This document shows positions 19,146 through 28,250 of a stretch of DNA of 64,000 nt, in pieces. Position 1 is the first letter of the stretch, and each line of letters starts with the position of its first letter. The translations under genes were made by a program, and so were the position numbers. The DNA is from Levilactobacillus yonginensis (GTDB lineage: Bacteria > Bacillota > Bacilli > Lactobacillales > Lactobacillaceae). Under the pieces are notes generated by a model. That model had not been told where the DNA came from. It ran no database searches and saw only the letters and a program-made list of their open reading frames with translations. The stretch is taken from the NCBI RefSeq assembly GCF_003946265.1, contig NZ_RHNO01000011.1, forward strand, positions 28,326-92,325. The letters run 5' to 3'.

Positions 19146-19964
19146 GTGGCAATTAAACTTATTGCAACGGACTTGAATGGAACGCTGTTGCACGATGACC
19201 AGAGCTTTAACCAGGCGATGTTCACGGAAACTTTAGCAGAATTAACGAAGCACAATGTAAAATTGGTTCTGTCTTCTGGCAACCAATTTGCCCATCTCCG
19301 GGAGTTATTTGCTGACGTACTCACACCAGAGTTGGGTATCATCGCTGAGAATGGAGCGTCGATCTACCACGACAACCAGTTGGTCTTTGATGGTAGCTTG
19401 ACGGCCAGTCAGTTGCAGACGTTTGTTGAAACTGATCGTTTTTTACCGTGTCTCAAAGGGGCCTACATCATTCTGACGGGGGCCAAGGGTTCATACACGG
19501 AAATTGGGGTGCCGCAGCAACTGATTGACGCTGCGGAAAAGTTCTACGACAATCTCCACCAGGTCACGAGTTTGCAGGCCGTGACGGATAAGATCAAGAA
19601 AATTAGTGTCTCGGTGCTACCAGGGCAGGCGGCACAATTGGTCCAGTCGCTAAATACAGCATTAGCTGGTCGATTGGTCGCGCATGATAGCGGCTATGGG
19701 GTCGTTGACCTGGTGACGACTAACGTAGGTAAGCTTCCAGCGGTTCAGTGGTTGGCCCGGCACTGGCACATTCAGGCTGAAGAGATCATGGCGTTTGGTG
19801 ATGGTGCGAATGATGTACCATTGTTACAGTTTGCTGGTCAGGGTGTGGCCATGAAGAATGCGCCTGTAGAAATTCAGCGTACTGGTAACCTGATTTCCGA
19901 ATGGTCGAATCAAGAGGATGGGGTCTTGAAAACTATTCAACAGGTGATTGCCAAGCTTGCTTAG
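19146..19964 (+). CDS. Cof-type HAD-IIB hydrolase, SupH/YbiV-like
   Basis: 272 aa, HAD superfamily with a IIB cap. Motif I reads ATDLNGTLL: the first aspartate (nucleophile) is kept but the second, the usual acid/base, is asparagine (AAT codon). Motif II is LSSGNQ, the lysine motif lies in the C-terminal half, and motif IV is GDGANDVPLL. The SGNQFAHLRELF and IAENGA segments resemble E. coli SupH, a sugar phosphatase. The GTG start at 19146 follows GAGGAG. With Asn in motif I, normal phosphatase activity is uncertain. Confidence 0.85.
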   Translation: MAIKLIATDLNGTLLHDDQSFNQAMFTETLAELTKHNVKLVLSSGNQFAHLRELFADVLTPELGIIAENGASIYHDNQLVFDGSLTASQLQTFVETDRFLPCLKGAYIILTGAKGSYTEIGVPQQLIDAAEKFYDNLHQVTSLQAVTDKIKKISVSVLPGQAAQLVQSLNTALAGRLVAHDSGYGVVDLVTTNVGKLPAVQWLARHWHIQAEEIMAFGDGANDVPLLQFAGQGVAMKNAPVEIQRTGNLISEWSNQEDGVLKTIQQVIAKLA

Positions 19965-20156
19965 CTCGCCGAGCGAATACTAGCCGGTGGCGATTGTTAT
20001 AATTATAAATTTAATGGAGGAAATCATCGAATTGTCAAATTCCGATGGATGGTCATCGTTAAGTGAAAGAAATTTGAATTTTACTTGGTTTCTGCTAGTT
20101 TCCTGGGTACACTGGCTTAAGTTAGTTCAGTTACCGAGTGAATAAGGAGAATCTGA

Positions 20157-20828
20157 ATGCGGAAACGTTGGTTAGTGCTAATCTTACTGGTCGTGAGTGG
20201 TCTGAGTGTGTTGTATGTGCGGCATGATTTGCCGCAGGTCGTGCGTTCTTCCCAGGTGACGGTCGCTAAAGCGGCAAGCCGGCTAGGCATTAAGTTGCCA
20301 TTGGTTGGGCGCAAGGAGACTGCCGGAGCGACGCCCGTTGAGAAAATTGTTAAACCCGGGCAGCTTAAGCCGACCTATTATTATCATTTCGAACCGCGGA
20401 CGCCCCCAAAGACTCAGGCGCTATTTGAACGGGCAATTGCCGTCTACAACGCTACGGGCATCGTTAATTTGGTAGCAGGCCGACCGGGACTCGGGCAAAA
20501 TGGCATAAGCTTATATACGTATCACAAGGATCTATCAAACCAACCGGGGTACTTGGAGTTGGGAAAGGGTGGTCCAGAGATTCAAACGATTAGTGGTATC
20601 AATCTGCTAACGGTTAATCGCGGTCGCGCGGGATTGAATGCACACTATCCTGACAGGGGTCTCCAGGAGTCCGTGGCTATTCATGAGATTGGACATGTGC
20701 TGGGGCTAGATCACAGTCAGAACCGAGGATCGGTAATGTATGCGATTGATCAGGGACATCTACGATTGTCGACGGGGGATCTCCTAGCTCTGCAGTATCT
20801 GTATCCGAAAAAAGGACAAAAAAAGTAG
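20157..20828 (+). CDS. membrane-anchored matrixin-like zinc protease
   Basis: 223 aa, starting MRKRWLVLILLVVSGLSVLYV, a signal-anchor. The C-terminal half has HEIGHVLGLDH at residues 176-186 (three zinc ligands and the catalytic Glu) and SVMY with Met 194 as the Met-turn, the metzincin/M10 signature. It therefore acts outside the membrane on peptides or proteins. AAGGAG precedes the ATG. It ends at a shared hairpin with the convergent adh gene. Substrate unknown. Confidence 0.88.
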   Translation: MRKRWLVLILLVVSGLSVLYVRHDLPQVVRSSQVTVAKAASRLGIKLPLVGRKETAGATPVEKIVKPGQLKPTYYYHFEPRTPPKTQALFERAIAVYNATGIVNLVAGRPGLGQNGISLYTYHKDLSNQPGYLELGKGGPEIQTISGINLLTVNRGRAGLNAHYPDRGLQESVAIHEIGHVLGLDHSQNRGSVMYAIDQGHLRLSTGDLLALQYLYPKKGQKK

Positions 20829-20854
20829 CGTTCCTCACGGGAAACGCTACTTTT
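20821..20854. terminator. bidirectional terminator between the protease and adh
   Basis: AAAAGTAGCGTTTCC-type stem: AAAAGTAGCGTT (20821-20832) pairs with AACGCTACTTTT (20843-20854). Runs of A before and T after let it serve both converging genes. Confidence 0.85.
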
Positions 20855-20871
20855 GATGTTTTTAGAGGAGA

Positions 20872-21888
20872 TTACTTCGTGAAATCAACGACCATCCGAC
20901 CAACGATTGAGTTGCTCTTCATTTCGTCAATGATGTCGTTAACTTCGTCCAAACGACGTGTCTTAACGATAGGGTGAACCTTACCTTCAGCACCGAATTG
21001 GAAAGCTTCAGCTAAGTCTTGACGGGTACCAACTAAGGAACCACGAACTGAGATACCATCCAGAACGGTCTTAGCAATGTTCAATTCCATATCACCTTGT
21101 GGTAAAGCAACGGCAACTAACTTGCCATCTGGCTTCAAAGCGTTAACGGATTGGGTGAAGGCGTCTTTCGTAACGGCCGTAACTTGGGCGTTATCAACAC
21201 CACCAACTTTTTCCTGAATTTGTTCAGCAACGTTGTCATCATGACGGTTGATCAGGATTTCGGCACCGTCTTTCTTAGCAGCAGCTAACTTGTCAGGGTT
21301 ACCATCAACGGCAACAACGTGAGCACCGAAGACATTGTGTGCGTATTGGATAGCCAGGTTACCTAAACCACCGGCACCAACAACTTCAACCCATTGGCCT
21401 GGCTTCGTTTCACCAGTCTTCAAAGCTTTGTACATCGTAACACCGGCACAAGTCAGGGAAGTTGCTTCTACTGGGTCCAAGCCTTCTGGGACCTTAACGG
21501 CGTAGTTAGCATCAACGATGCATTCTTCAGCCATGGCACCATCAACGGTAAAACCGGAGTTTTGAACGTTACGGCAAAGAGTTTCACGACCGGTTAAGCA
21601 GTATTCACAGTGGCCACAGCCCTTGAAGAACCAAGCAACGGAAACCCGGTCACCAATCTTCAAATTATCAACATCGTCGGCAACTTGGATAACTTTACCA
21701 ACACCTTCATGGCCAATGATCCGGCCTGGTTGCTTGCCAAAGTCACCAGCGGCAACGTGCAAGTCGGTGTGGCAAAGACCACAATACTCCATCTTAACTA
21801 AGGCTTCACCATGGGTAATGGGACGTAAAGTAACATCTTTAATATCAACGTAACCGTCGACTGAATCGCGAATAACAGCAGCTTTCAT
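20872..21888 (-). CDS. adhP: zinc-dependent alcohol dehydrogenase, AdhP-like
   Basis: Medium-chain NAD-dependent alcohol dehydrogenase, 338 aa. The catalytic zinc site is CGLCHTDLH and GHEGVG; the four-cysteine structural zinc loop is [29 protein letters not shown] is the cofactor-binding turn. It most likely reduces acetaldehyde or oxidises ethanol. Codon use looks like that of a highly expressed gene. AAGGGGA is the ribosome site. It is monocistronic. Confidence 0.93.
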   Translation of the reverse strand: MKAAVIRDSVDGYVDIKDVTLRPITHGEALVKMEYCGLCHTDLHVAAGDFGKQPGRIIGHEGVGKVIQVADDVDNLKIGDRVSVAWFFKGCGHCEYCLTGRETLCRNVQNSGFTVDGAMAEECIVDANYAVKVPEGLDPVEATSLTCAGVTMYKALKTGETKPGQWVEVVGAGGLGNLAIQYAHNVFGAHVVAVDGNPDKLAAAKKDGAEILINRHDDNVAEQIQEKVGGVDNAQVTAVTKDAFTQSVNALKPDGKLVAVALPQGDMELNIAKTVLDGISVRGSLVGTRQDLAEAFQFGAEGKVHPIVKTRRLDEVNDIIDEMKSNSIVGRMVVDFTK

Positions 21889-21923
21889 GAAAAAATCCCC
21901 TTTTCTTTTTTGTCTACATGCTC

Positions 21924-21951
21924 AGTATACAGCAAGTCCAAATAGTTTCAA
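21924..21951 (-). promoter_or_regulatory. promoter of adhP
   Basis: Read on the minus strand: TTGAAA (21951-21946), a 16-base spacer, then TATACT (21929-21924), about 35 bases before the ATG. Confidence 0.65.
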
Positions 21952-22305
21952 GTGAATTTTTTAACATATACCATCTTTTTTTGTGAAAGTATTTAAACCA
22001 TTCGCAGTAGCACTGACTTGGCCTGATTAGTTTGCTCAATAAACGGATGTGAATAGTGAAACTAGCGAGCTTTCATAGGCAACAATAAATTTTCGGGACA
22101 ATCGGTTGCACGTTTTCAGAAAAGGTTAAAAAAGTCTATAGATGATTAAATTCACAAGTTTTCTGTGAACGGCGCAGGGGTTTTCGCATACAATTATGAG
22201 AAAATATGATAAAATTAAATGTTGAATGAATATCGGACGTTCGCTCATTCGTTGGGACACTTGAAGGGCGAGCGCGGTTAATTATCCTAGAGGAGTTAAA
22301 GCGCA
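21952..22305. other. divergent intergenic region between adhP and the response regulator
   Basis: About 350 bases with no coding signal. A TATGAT at 22205-22210 could be the -10 of the two-component operon, but its -35 is weak. Confidence 0.35.
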
Positions 22306-22992
22306 ATGAGTCGAATTTTAATTATTGAAGATGAAAAAAACCTTGCCCGTTTCGTGGAATTGGAACTCAAACACGAAGGGTATGAAACCAACGTGCAATT
22401 CAATGGCCGGACGGGGCTAGAAGCAGCATTATCACAGGATTTCGACGTTATTTTACTTGATTTGATGTTGCCAGAATTAAATGGGATTGAAGTCGCCCGG
22501 CGGGTTCGTGAAGAAAAAAGCACGCCAATCATTATGATGACAGCCCGTGATTCAGTGATCGACCGAGTTTCCGGCTTGGATCATGGTGCGGATGACTACA
22601 TTGTTAAGCCATTTGCTATTGAAGAATTATTGGCCCGGGTGCGGGCACTTCTTCGGCGGATTCATCTGGAAGGTGAACAGAAGAACACCAAGCAGACGAC
22701 GGTTAAGTTCAAGGACCTGACGATTGAAAAAGAAAACCGAATCGTTCGTCGTGGTGATGAAGTGATTAACCTGACGAAGCGGGAATATGAGTTACTGTTA
22801 GCCTTAATGGAAAACATCAATGTGGTGTTGGCCAGAGATGTGTTACTGACAAAGGTTTGGGGTTACGAATCCGAAGTTGAAACTAACGTGGTGGACGTAT
22901 ACGTGCGTTACCTTCGGAACAAAATTGATGTCGCCGGTCAGAAGAGTTATATCCAGACTGTCCGGGGTACAGGGTACGTGATGCGTTCGTGA
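22306..22992 (+). CDS. arlR: OmpR-family response regulator, ArlR-like
   Basis: 228 aa. The receiver domain has the acidic pair E8/D9, phospho-acceptor D52 (DVILLDLMLPEL), the conserved T (MMTARD) and K (IVKPF). A winged-helix DNA-binding domain follows (LTKREYELLLALMEN, RGTGYVM). GAGGAG lies upstream of the ATG. The stop overlaps the kinase start by 4 bases. The sequence is closest in my judgement to ArlR/CsrR-type regulators; the regulon is not evident. Confidence 0.9.
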   Translation: MSRILIIEDEKNLARFVELELKHEGYETNVQFNGRTGLEAALSQDFDVILLDLMLPELNGIEVARRVREEKSTPIIMMTARDSVIDRVSGLDHGADDYIVKPFAIEELLARVRALLRRIHLEGEQKNTKQTTVKFKDLTIEKENRIVRRGDEVINLTKREYELLLALMENINVVLARDVLLTKVWGYESEVETNVVDVYVRYLRNKIDVAGQKSYIQTVRGTGYVMRS

Positions 22993-24623
22993 GATCGCCA
23001 CAAGTCGATGAATCTTTGAATGATGAGCCAAAGAAATCTAAGGGCTTCCGTTTTTCACTGAAGTGGGAATGGGCGCTGTCCACCGTTTTTGGCGTATTAG
23101 TCATTTTTGGGGTCATCGTTTTTCTTATTTTTAACAGCTTTATGACGGTATTGATGCGGCAGGAAAAGACCCATGTTGCGGATTCAATGAACGTAGTGGT
23201 TGAACGGTTGAATAGCCAGCAAACACCGTTGACTAGTGCGGGGGTGAACCGCCAGTTGCGGCCACGAGCAGTGCTCGGAACGACCAAACAACCGGGTGCT
23301 TCTTATAATAATGCTGTAATTACGAGTTTAGCGCGTGATAGTCAAACGGTAACTGTTTTCGATGCACAGGGCAGGGAACTGTTTGCCACGGGCCAAAGTA
23401 AAACGGCTTTCAAACAAACCCGCAGTCAGCGAATTGTGACTCAGACGATTAACCACCGTAAACACTTGGTGGGCCGCATGCCTATCAAGGCTAAGCAGGG
23501 AAATCTCCTGCTGGGTTACGTGCAGGTCACTGATAATCTCCGGGATTATCACAGCACTCAAGTGACCCTGTTGCAGGTTGAAATTGTGCTCGGGTTGATG
23601 GCAGCGTTAGCAGCGGCGGTTCTGAGCTATAGCTTGGCAACCTTCCTGTTACGACCGGTCGAGGCCATTAGGGATGCTATTCATGCCGTTAGGGAGGATC
23701 CGCAGACGGATGTCCGTGTACCCGAGATGCACCATCAAGATGAGCTGAGCGACCTGGGAGCACTGTTTAACGACATGTTAGACACGACCCAGCGCTATAT
23801 GGACCAGCAACAGCAATTTGTGGAGGACGTTTCCCATGAGTTAAGAACGCCAGTGGCCATTATTCAAGGACACATGGAGATGCTTAATCGGTGGGGCAAG
23901 GACGACCCAGAGGTGCTGGATGAGTCCATCAAAGCTTCCTTACAGGAAACGAAACGGATGCAGAGTCTGGTTCAAGAAATGTTGGATCTCCAGCGGGCGG
24001 AACAGATTGAGGTCAATTACCCGAACGAAGTCACTGATGTCAGTGAAGTGGTTCTACAAGTCTTTGACAACTTCAAGATGATCCATCCGGACTACGTCTT
24101 CATCTTAGATGACGATGTCCGTCACACCTTACAGGCGCAGATCTACCGGAATCACTTGGAACAGATTCTGATTATTTTGTTAGATAATGCGGTCAAGTAT
24201 TCTCAAAAACGTAAAGAGGTTCATCTGACGTACGAAAGTGATCGTCGAAACCTCGAAATTGCCGTTCAAGACTTCGGGGAAGGTATCTCTCAGGAGAACC
24301 GCGACCGAGTCTTCAACCGTTTCTACCGGGTGGATAAGGCTCGTTCTCGAACCAAGGGGGGCAATGGCTTGGGACTATCGATCGCCAAACGGTTGATTGA
24401 GGCTTACCATGGCCGAATCACCATCGAAAGTGCCTTGGGTCACGGCTCCGTTTTCCGGATCTCGCTACCGATTTTGTCGGATGCAGATGCCCAGGTCTTA
24501 AATGCGAAGAAGGAGCAGATTCAAGCAGCCAATGATATTCCGGGTATCCAGTCACAATTATTGGAGGATGCACCGGTGGATTCGCCTAAACCGTCAGACG
24601 ATTCATCTAAATCAGATCTTTAG
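22989..24623 (+). CDS. arlS: sensor histidine kinase, ArlS-like
   Basis: 544 aa. Two membrane segments flank an extracellular domain of about 130 residues; then HAMP (LLRPVEAIRDAI), dimerisation domain with H-box SHELRTPVAI (His about residue 283), and an ATPase domain with N box (DNAVKYS), G1 (DFGEGIS) and G2 (GNGLGLSIAK). A long acidic/serine tail follows the catalytic core. It starts at GTG overlapping the regulator and is its partner. A bidirectional terminator follows. Confidence 0.92.
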   Translation: MRSPQVDESLNDEPKKSKGFRFSLKWEWALSTVFGVLVIFGVIVFLIFNSFMTVLMRQEKTHVADSMNVVVERLNSQQTPLTSAGVNRQLRPRAVLGTTKQPGASYNNAVITSLARDSQTVTVFDAQGRELFATGQSKTAFKQTRSQRIVTQTINHRKHLVGRMPIKAKQGNLLLGYVQVTDNLRDYHSTQVTLLQVEIVLGLMAALAAAVLSYSLATFLLRPVEAIRDAIHAVREDPQTDVRVPEMHHQDELSDLGALFNDMLDTTQRYMDQQQQFVEDVSHELRTPVAIIQGHMEMLNRWGKDDPEVLDESIKASLQETKRMQSLVQEMLDLQRAEQIEVNYPNEVTDVSEVVLQVFDNFKMIHPDYVFILDDDVRHTLQAQIYRNHLEQILIILLDNAVKYSQKRKEVHLTYESDRRNLEIAVQDFGEGISQENRDRVFNRFYRVDKARSRTKGGNGLGLSIAKRLIEAYHGRITIESALGHGSVFRISLPILSDADAQVLNAKKEQIQAANDIPGIQSQLLEDAPVDSPKPSDDSSKSDL

Positions 24624-24655
24624 CCTTCGTTAGTTGCTAGAAAATTAATATAATT

Positions 24656-24697
24656 AAAAATGGGAGATAGGCCATACGGGTCCATCTCCCATTTTTT
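24656..24697. terminator. bidirectional terminator after the two-component operon
   Basis: AAAAATGGGAGAT pairs with ATCTCCCATTTTT around a 14-base loop; serves the kinase gene and the converging secreted-protein gene. Confidence 0.85.
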
Positions 24698-24735
24698 GAT
24701 GAATTAATTATTCTCTGGCTATAACCATTGGGTAA

Positions 24736-25608
24736 TTACTTCACTCTCTGGGCAATAGCAAAAGCATAGAACTTAACGGTAAGAGGAGTATTATCTTTAG
24801 CCTTATTGCCAGTTGTATTTTCGGCAATATTTAGCCCAATTTGATAGTTCTTCAAACGTTTTAGCTTTGCAGTTGTTAATCCGTAGTCTTTTGCTAGAAT
24901 ACGCTTAACTTTCTTAACTCGGGTAGCAGTTGCGACATTATTGCTCTGCTTTAAATAGGCAGTAACCTTAGGGAAATATGTAATATGCTTATAGTTTTTG
25001 GTCTTTAGAGAGCTAAATTTAACATCGGGAAGAGACGAATCTTCATCGGACATGGTTTCCGCGAATTTATAAGCAGCAATATTAGTTAAATCTAAGTTTA
25101 ACTTCATATTTGGTAATGCTTTGACTAAAGCCTTAGTAATTTTTTGTGATTTAGAGTATTTAATGTAATTGGCATAGTCTGCGTTGTTAGAAAACTTTGC
25201 TAGTCGAACATAACGGCTTTTGAGCCGATCCATTGCTAATCCTTTGGTCAAATATCCACGCCAAACATAGCCAAGCGTTCCTTTAGGATGCTTTTTGGTG
25301 CCACCAGCATCGACATAATAATAGACGGCTTTTGTATTTCCATGTTTAAGAACCGCAATTGAATTAAGTGTGAACGTCGTGTTGGGACGATCGGTCAAAT
25401 ATCCGTATCGTTTAGTGTGCTTCTTATTCCAAAGAGCAACCCGTTTATTGGGGTGCTTTGCCCGATAAGAAGTTGCTGGCACGTTGTACCACTTCTCTGA
25501 AACTACTGTGTACTTTGTTGCAGCTTGAGCCGATGGGGAAGATATGAGACATAATGCAATGCCAAGTGTTACGCCCAAAACAATACCTAGTCCATTTCTT
25601 AATTTCAT
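24736..25608 (-). CDS. secreted protein of unknown function (paralogue 2)
   Basis: 290 aa exported protein. The ATG at 25608 is chosen because GAGGAG is 8 bases before it; a second ATG three codons earlier is too close. The signal peptide is MKLRNGLGIVLGVTLG then hydrophobic residues and a QAA/SAQA-type cleavage site. It shares the WNxxHTK, PxTT, YYxV, GYVWRGYLTKGL and YQIG blocks with the protein at 18160-18939 and is probably its diverged paralogue. The mature part is lysine-rich. Codon use is more AT-rich than the neighbouring genes. Function unknown. Confidence 0.8.
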   Translation of the reverse strand: MKLRNGLGIVLGVTLGIALCLISSPSAQAATKYTVVSEKWYNVPATSYRAKHPNKRVALWNKKHTKRYGYLTDRPNTTFTLNSIAVLKHGNTKAVYYYVDAGGTKKHPKGTLGYVWRGYLTKGLAMDRLKSRYVRLAKFSNNADYANYIKYSKSQKITKALVKALPNMKLNLDLTNIAAYKFAETMSDEDSSLPDVKFSSLKTKNYKHITYFPKVTAYLKQSNNVATATRVKKVKRILAKDYGLTTAKLKRLKNYQIGLNIAENTTGNKAKDNTPLTVKFYAFAIAQRVK

Positions 25609-25807
25609 AGCATTCACTCCTCTTACTTGAGTCTACCATGAATTGGAGATGGATTAAAACAATGCTCGATGGCTAAGACAGGCCGTTCAGTTCCGTAAAA
25701 TAGGCTATATCAAGGGATTAGGCGGTAAAATTCTAGGATTCATATCCAAGATAGCGGTCTTCTCACCACTTTTAAGGTGGATTGTTTTTTCGGTAGGGAA
25801 CTTGATT

Positions 25808-26044
25808 TCACACTTTCCTTTCAACGTCGTTTAAACGATTATTTTTAAAGAAAGTCTCAAACGGTCTTGGGTAAATAACAGTAGATTCAAAATAAACAAC
25901 TGGATTAGTCGTTAGATTGCAAGGCTTTAAAACCGGTAATCGTATGGGCAAAGGTGAAATTATAAAGATGCTTCTTTTGGTGGTAGATAGCCCAACTGCT
26001 TTTCCCATTGAGACATCAATACCAATAACATCAGGTTGTTCCAA
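25808..26044 (-). pseudogene. IS110-family transposase remnant, N-terminal piece
   Basis: The minus strand begins DVIGIDVSMGKAVG, the DEDD-domain start of IS110 transposases. It then leaves frame: the expected continuation (FTFAHTITGFKALQSND) is read in another frame at about 25995-25920, and VVYFES with YPRPFETFFKNNRL returns in the first frame. So there are at least two frameshifts. Only about 75 codons remain; the rest of the catalytic domain, the Tnp20 domain and the right end are missing. It is not functional. Confidence 0.8.
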
Positions 26045-26168
26045 AACTAACGTTTCCTAAAACGGAACTATGCTAAGATTAACTCCGGCTATCTTCATTT
26101 CCTAACCACGGTTCCGAAGACCCCCATATTTAAACCTGAATTGCAGTAGGATTTTTTCAAAAGCGGGG

Positions 26169-26197
26169 TTGACAGCCTCTATAAATTTCGCTATTCT
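26169..26197 (+). promoter_or_regulatory. promoter of the YxeA-like gene
   Basis: TTGACA at 26169-26174 and TATTCT at 26192-26197, spacer 17. Confidence 0.75.
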
Positions 26198-26208
26198 GTG
26201 GTAACTAC

Positions 26209-26228
26209 TTAATTACTATAGTAATTAA
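26209..26228. promoter_or_regulatory. perfect 20-base palindrome, probable operator
   Basis: TTAATTACTATAGTAATTAA is an exact 20-base palindrome lying just downstream of the -10 and before the ribosome site of the YxeA-like gene, where a bound repressor would block transcription. The cognate regulator is not identified. Confidence 0.75.
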
Positions 26229-26246
26229 CCAATGCAGGAGGATATT

Positions 26247-26651
26247 ATGAAAATTTGGGGGAAATTTGGTTTATTTATCATTGGACTCGCGGCCGTTGCT
26301 GGGGTAGGCGCAATTTTATTGCCAGCCTTGACCAAAAATAGACATTCGGAATTGGCAATGGCTATCGATAATGTGAACCCGTTAGTGAAGAATGAAACGG
26401 TTTATGCGTCGACATCTGCTAAGCCGGTACGCCAGTTTATTGGTGGGGGTGGTGAGAAGGAATATACGTACCAGCTGGTAACTTACAATCAGCAAGGAAA
26501 ATCGCGGACGTTGACCTTTGATTCTCAGTGGCGGTTGAAACCACAGCGCTTTTTGAAAATTGAAACAAAGGGACAAAATGTGGAGTCTTGGTCTGAAGCG
26601 AAAAAAGAGTCAGTCCCCAGCGGAGTTCGGCAGAATTTGATGATGTCGTAA
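26247..26651 (+). CDS. YxeA family protein (DUF1093)
   Basis: 134 aa small exported or membrane-anchored protein: MKIWGKFGLFIIGLAAVAGVG is an N-terminal membrane segment, followed by a predicted beta-rich OB-like domain (EYTYQLVTYNQQGKSRTLTF, then FLKIETKGQNVESWSEAKKE) that fits the YxeA family. The ATG at 26247 follows AGGAGG (26236-26241). Function of the family is unknown; in Firmicutes these genes often lie under cell-envelope regulators. It is monocistronic. Confidence 0.75.
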   Translation: MKIWGKFGLFIIGLAAVAGVGAILLPALTKNRHSELAMAIDNVNPLVKNETVYASTSAKPVRQFIGGGGEKEYTYQLVTYNQQGKSRTLTFDSQWRLKPQRFLKIETKGQNVESWSEAKKESVPSGVRQNLMMS

Positions 26652-27049
26652 GCAAGTTCCCCTTAGATGGGGTGACTAAATACCTAATTTACACTTTCTG
26701 TATCTAACAACATCGGAGCGTTTTGTAATATGGTCAAGTGTTGACATGACTTGTGACGATTACGCTAGGGTAGCAATTGATTGACAACTATCTGAATTTC
26801 CAGAAGAGGTCTAGATGGATAGCTGAAGGGTGAAAGTAAGCCTCTTGTAATAGGCAATCATAATGAATATTGTCCTGATTTCACGATGACTAACCATTTT
26901 GGCAAATTTGGCGGTAGTTCGGCAGACTGCGGTCGTCGATGGTCGTCGATTCTTAGCTGTTAAGTTGATGCTTGTATTAATCAATAAGCCAAGTAATGCG
27001 GTTTGCCAATTGGCCAGCCAATCACGCTTCTTTTTAAAAAGGTTACACA
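26652..27049. other. intergenic stretch, nothing recognised
   Basis: About 400 bases. A minus-strand frame of 79 codons (26811-27050) has no ribosome site and matches nothing I know. A short direct repeat GTCGTCGATG occurs at about 26931-26950. The stretch may be decayed mobile DNA. Confidence 0.3.
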
Positions 27050-27088
27050 AAAACCGCCATCCCAGGACTAATCTGGAATGGCGGTTTT
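27050..27088 (-). terminator. yidC terminator
   Basis: AAAACCGCCATCCCAG and CTGGAATGGCGGTTTT form a long stem just after the yidC stop on the minus strand. Confidence 0.85.
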
Positions 27089-27110
27089 AAGCTGCGTTAG
27101 TCAGAATTGC

Positions 27111-28025
27111 TTAATGGTGATGCTGTTGTTTGCCAGCATTCCGATTGCGATTCTTGGTACTCGTTTGTTTGGCAGCGAGGGCCTTCTTTTCGGGCTCAGC
27201 TGGCTTAGCAACAACGGGTTCAACTACTGGTGCGGGATTTTCCTTCATCTTGGCTTGGATTTCTTTACGAATCCGTGGTCGGTAGAAGTTGATGATCAAC
27301 GTTTGGATGCAGGCAAATAACCCACCGACGAAGAAGTATAAGCCTAACCCGGCCGGTGAACTCATCGTGAAGAACAGAATCATCACGGGTGAGAGCAACA
27401 AGGTCATACGCATTTGTTTTTTCTGATCGTCAGGCATCCCCAACATGGATAGGTACCCTTGTAACAGGTAAGAGGCGAAGGAGAGAATTGCCAGAATCCA
27501 ACTTGACTTCCCTAAGGGGATGTTCATGAAGACGGAACTCGATAACTCTGGTGAGTACCGAATGGCGGCGTACAGTGCAGCAAAGATCGGCATTTGAATC
27601 AACAATGGCAAACAGCCGATTCCACCGGTCATACTGATACCGTTATTCCGGTAGAGAGCCATCATGGCTTGACTGGCAGCCTGTTGTTCTTCGGGTGTCT
27701 TTGCAGCCTTCTGTTGTTTTTGCAAGGCCGTCATTTGCGGTCGAACCATGGAAATCTTTTCCTGTTGAACCGTGGCGCCACGCATTTGCTTGACCATGAT
27801 TGGCAAGAGCACCATCCGTACGATAACGGTTAGGGCGATAATGGCCCAACCATAACTACCGCCGAAGATGTTGGCAAACCAGTTCATGACGTGTTGTCCA
27901 GGAACGGCTAAATAATCGTACACGAACCCGTAAGGTTTACCGTTTTTGGTCTGCACACAGCCGCTTAGCAGAAGTGCGAGTCCGGCCAGCGAACCGAGCG
28001 CTGTGACTTTCTTGGATATTTTCAT
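27111..28025 (-). CDS. yidC: membrane protein insertase YidC (lipoprotein form)
   Basis: YidC/Oxa1 insertase, 304 aa, which inserts proteins into the membrane with or without SecYEG. The signal ends in a lipobox LLSGC, so it is a lipoprotein. Five membrane segments follow, with the conserved Arg in the groove helix (VRMVLLPIMVKQMR). The C-terminal tail is basic and ends in three His codons. It is next to acyP, as for the second YidC copy in many lactobacilli; the rnpA-linked copy is not in this window. AAGGGG lies 11 bases before the ATG. Confidence 0.95.
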   Translation of the reverse strand: MKISKKVTALGSLAGLALLLSGCVQTKNGKPYGFVYDYLAVPGQHVMNWFANIFGGSYGWAIIALTVIVRMVLLPIMVKQMRGATVQQEKISMVRPQMTALQKQQKAAKTPEEQQAASQAMMALYRNNGISMTGGIGCLPLLIQMPIFAALYAAIRYSPELSSSVFMNIPLGKSSWILAILSFASYLLQGYLSMLGMPDDQKKQMRMTLLLSPVMILFFTMSSPAGLGLYFFVGGLFACIQTLIINFYRPRIRKEIQAKMKENPAPVVEPVVAKPAEPEKKALAAKQTSTKNRNRNAGKQQHHH

Positions 28026-28250
28026 TTTATGTTTTGAACCCCTTTATAATTGCTGTGTAGAGCGTGAACGCTCCCGACGACGAAAACGCCGTCAACATCA
28101 AACATCTTACTTGATTTAGAGGCCTTTTTCAAATAATAACCAAAAGTTATCCATAAAATAATATTCACGGTGGTGAGTGCTCTTAAGCATATAGTTGAAT
28201 CAGTCCATGAAATTGGACTCATTGGTGCAGATAACGTTATTTAGCATCGG

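Noticed and set aside
26811..27050. 79-codon minus-strand open frame
   Set aside because: No ribosome site, no family resemblance, lies in an apparently decayed intergenic region.
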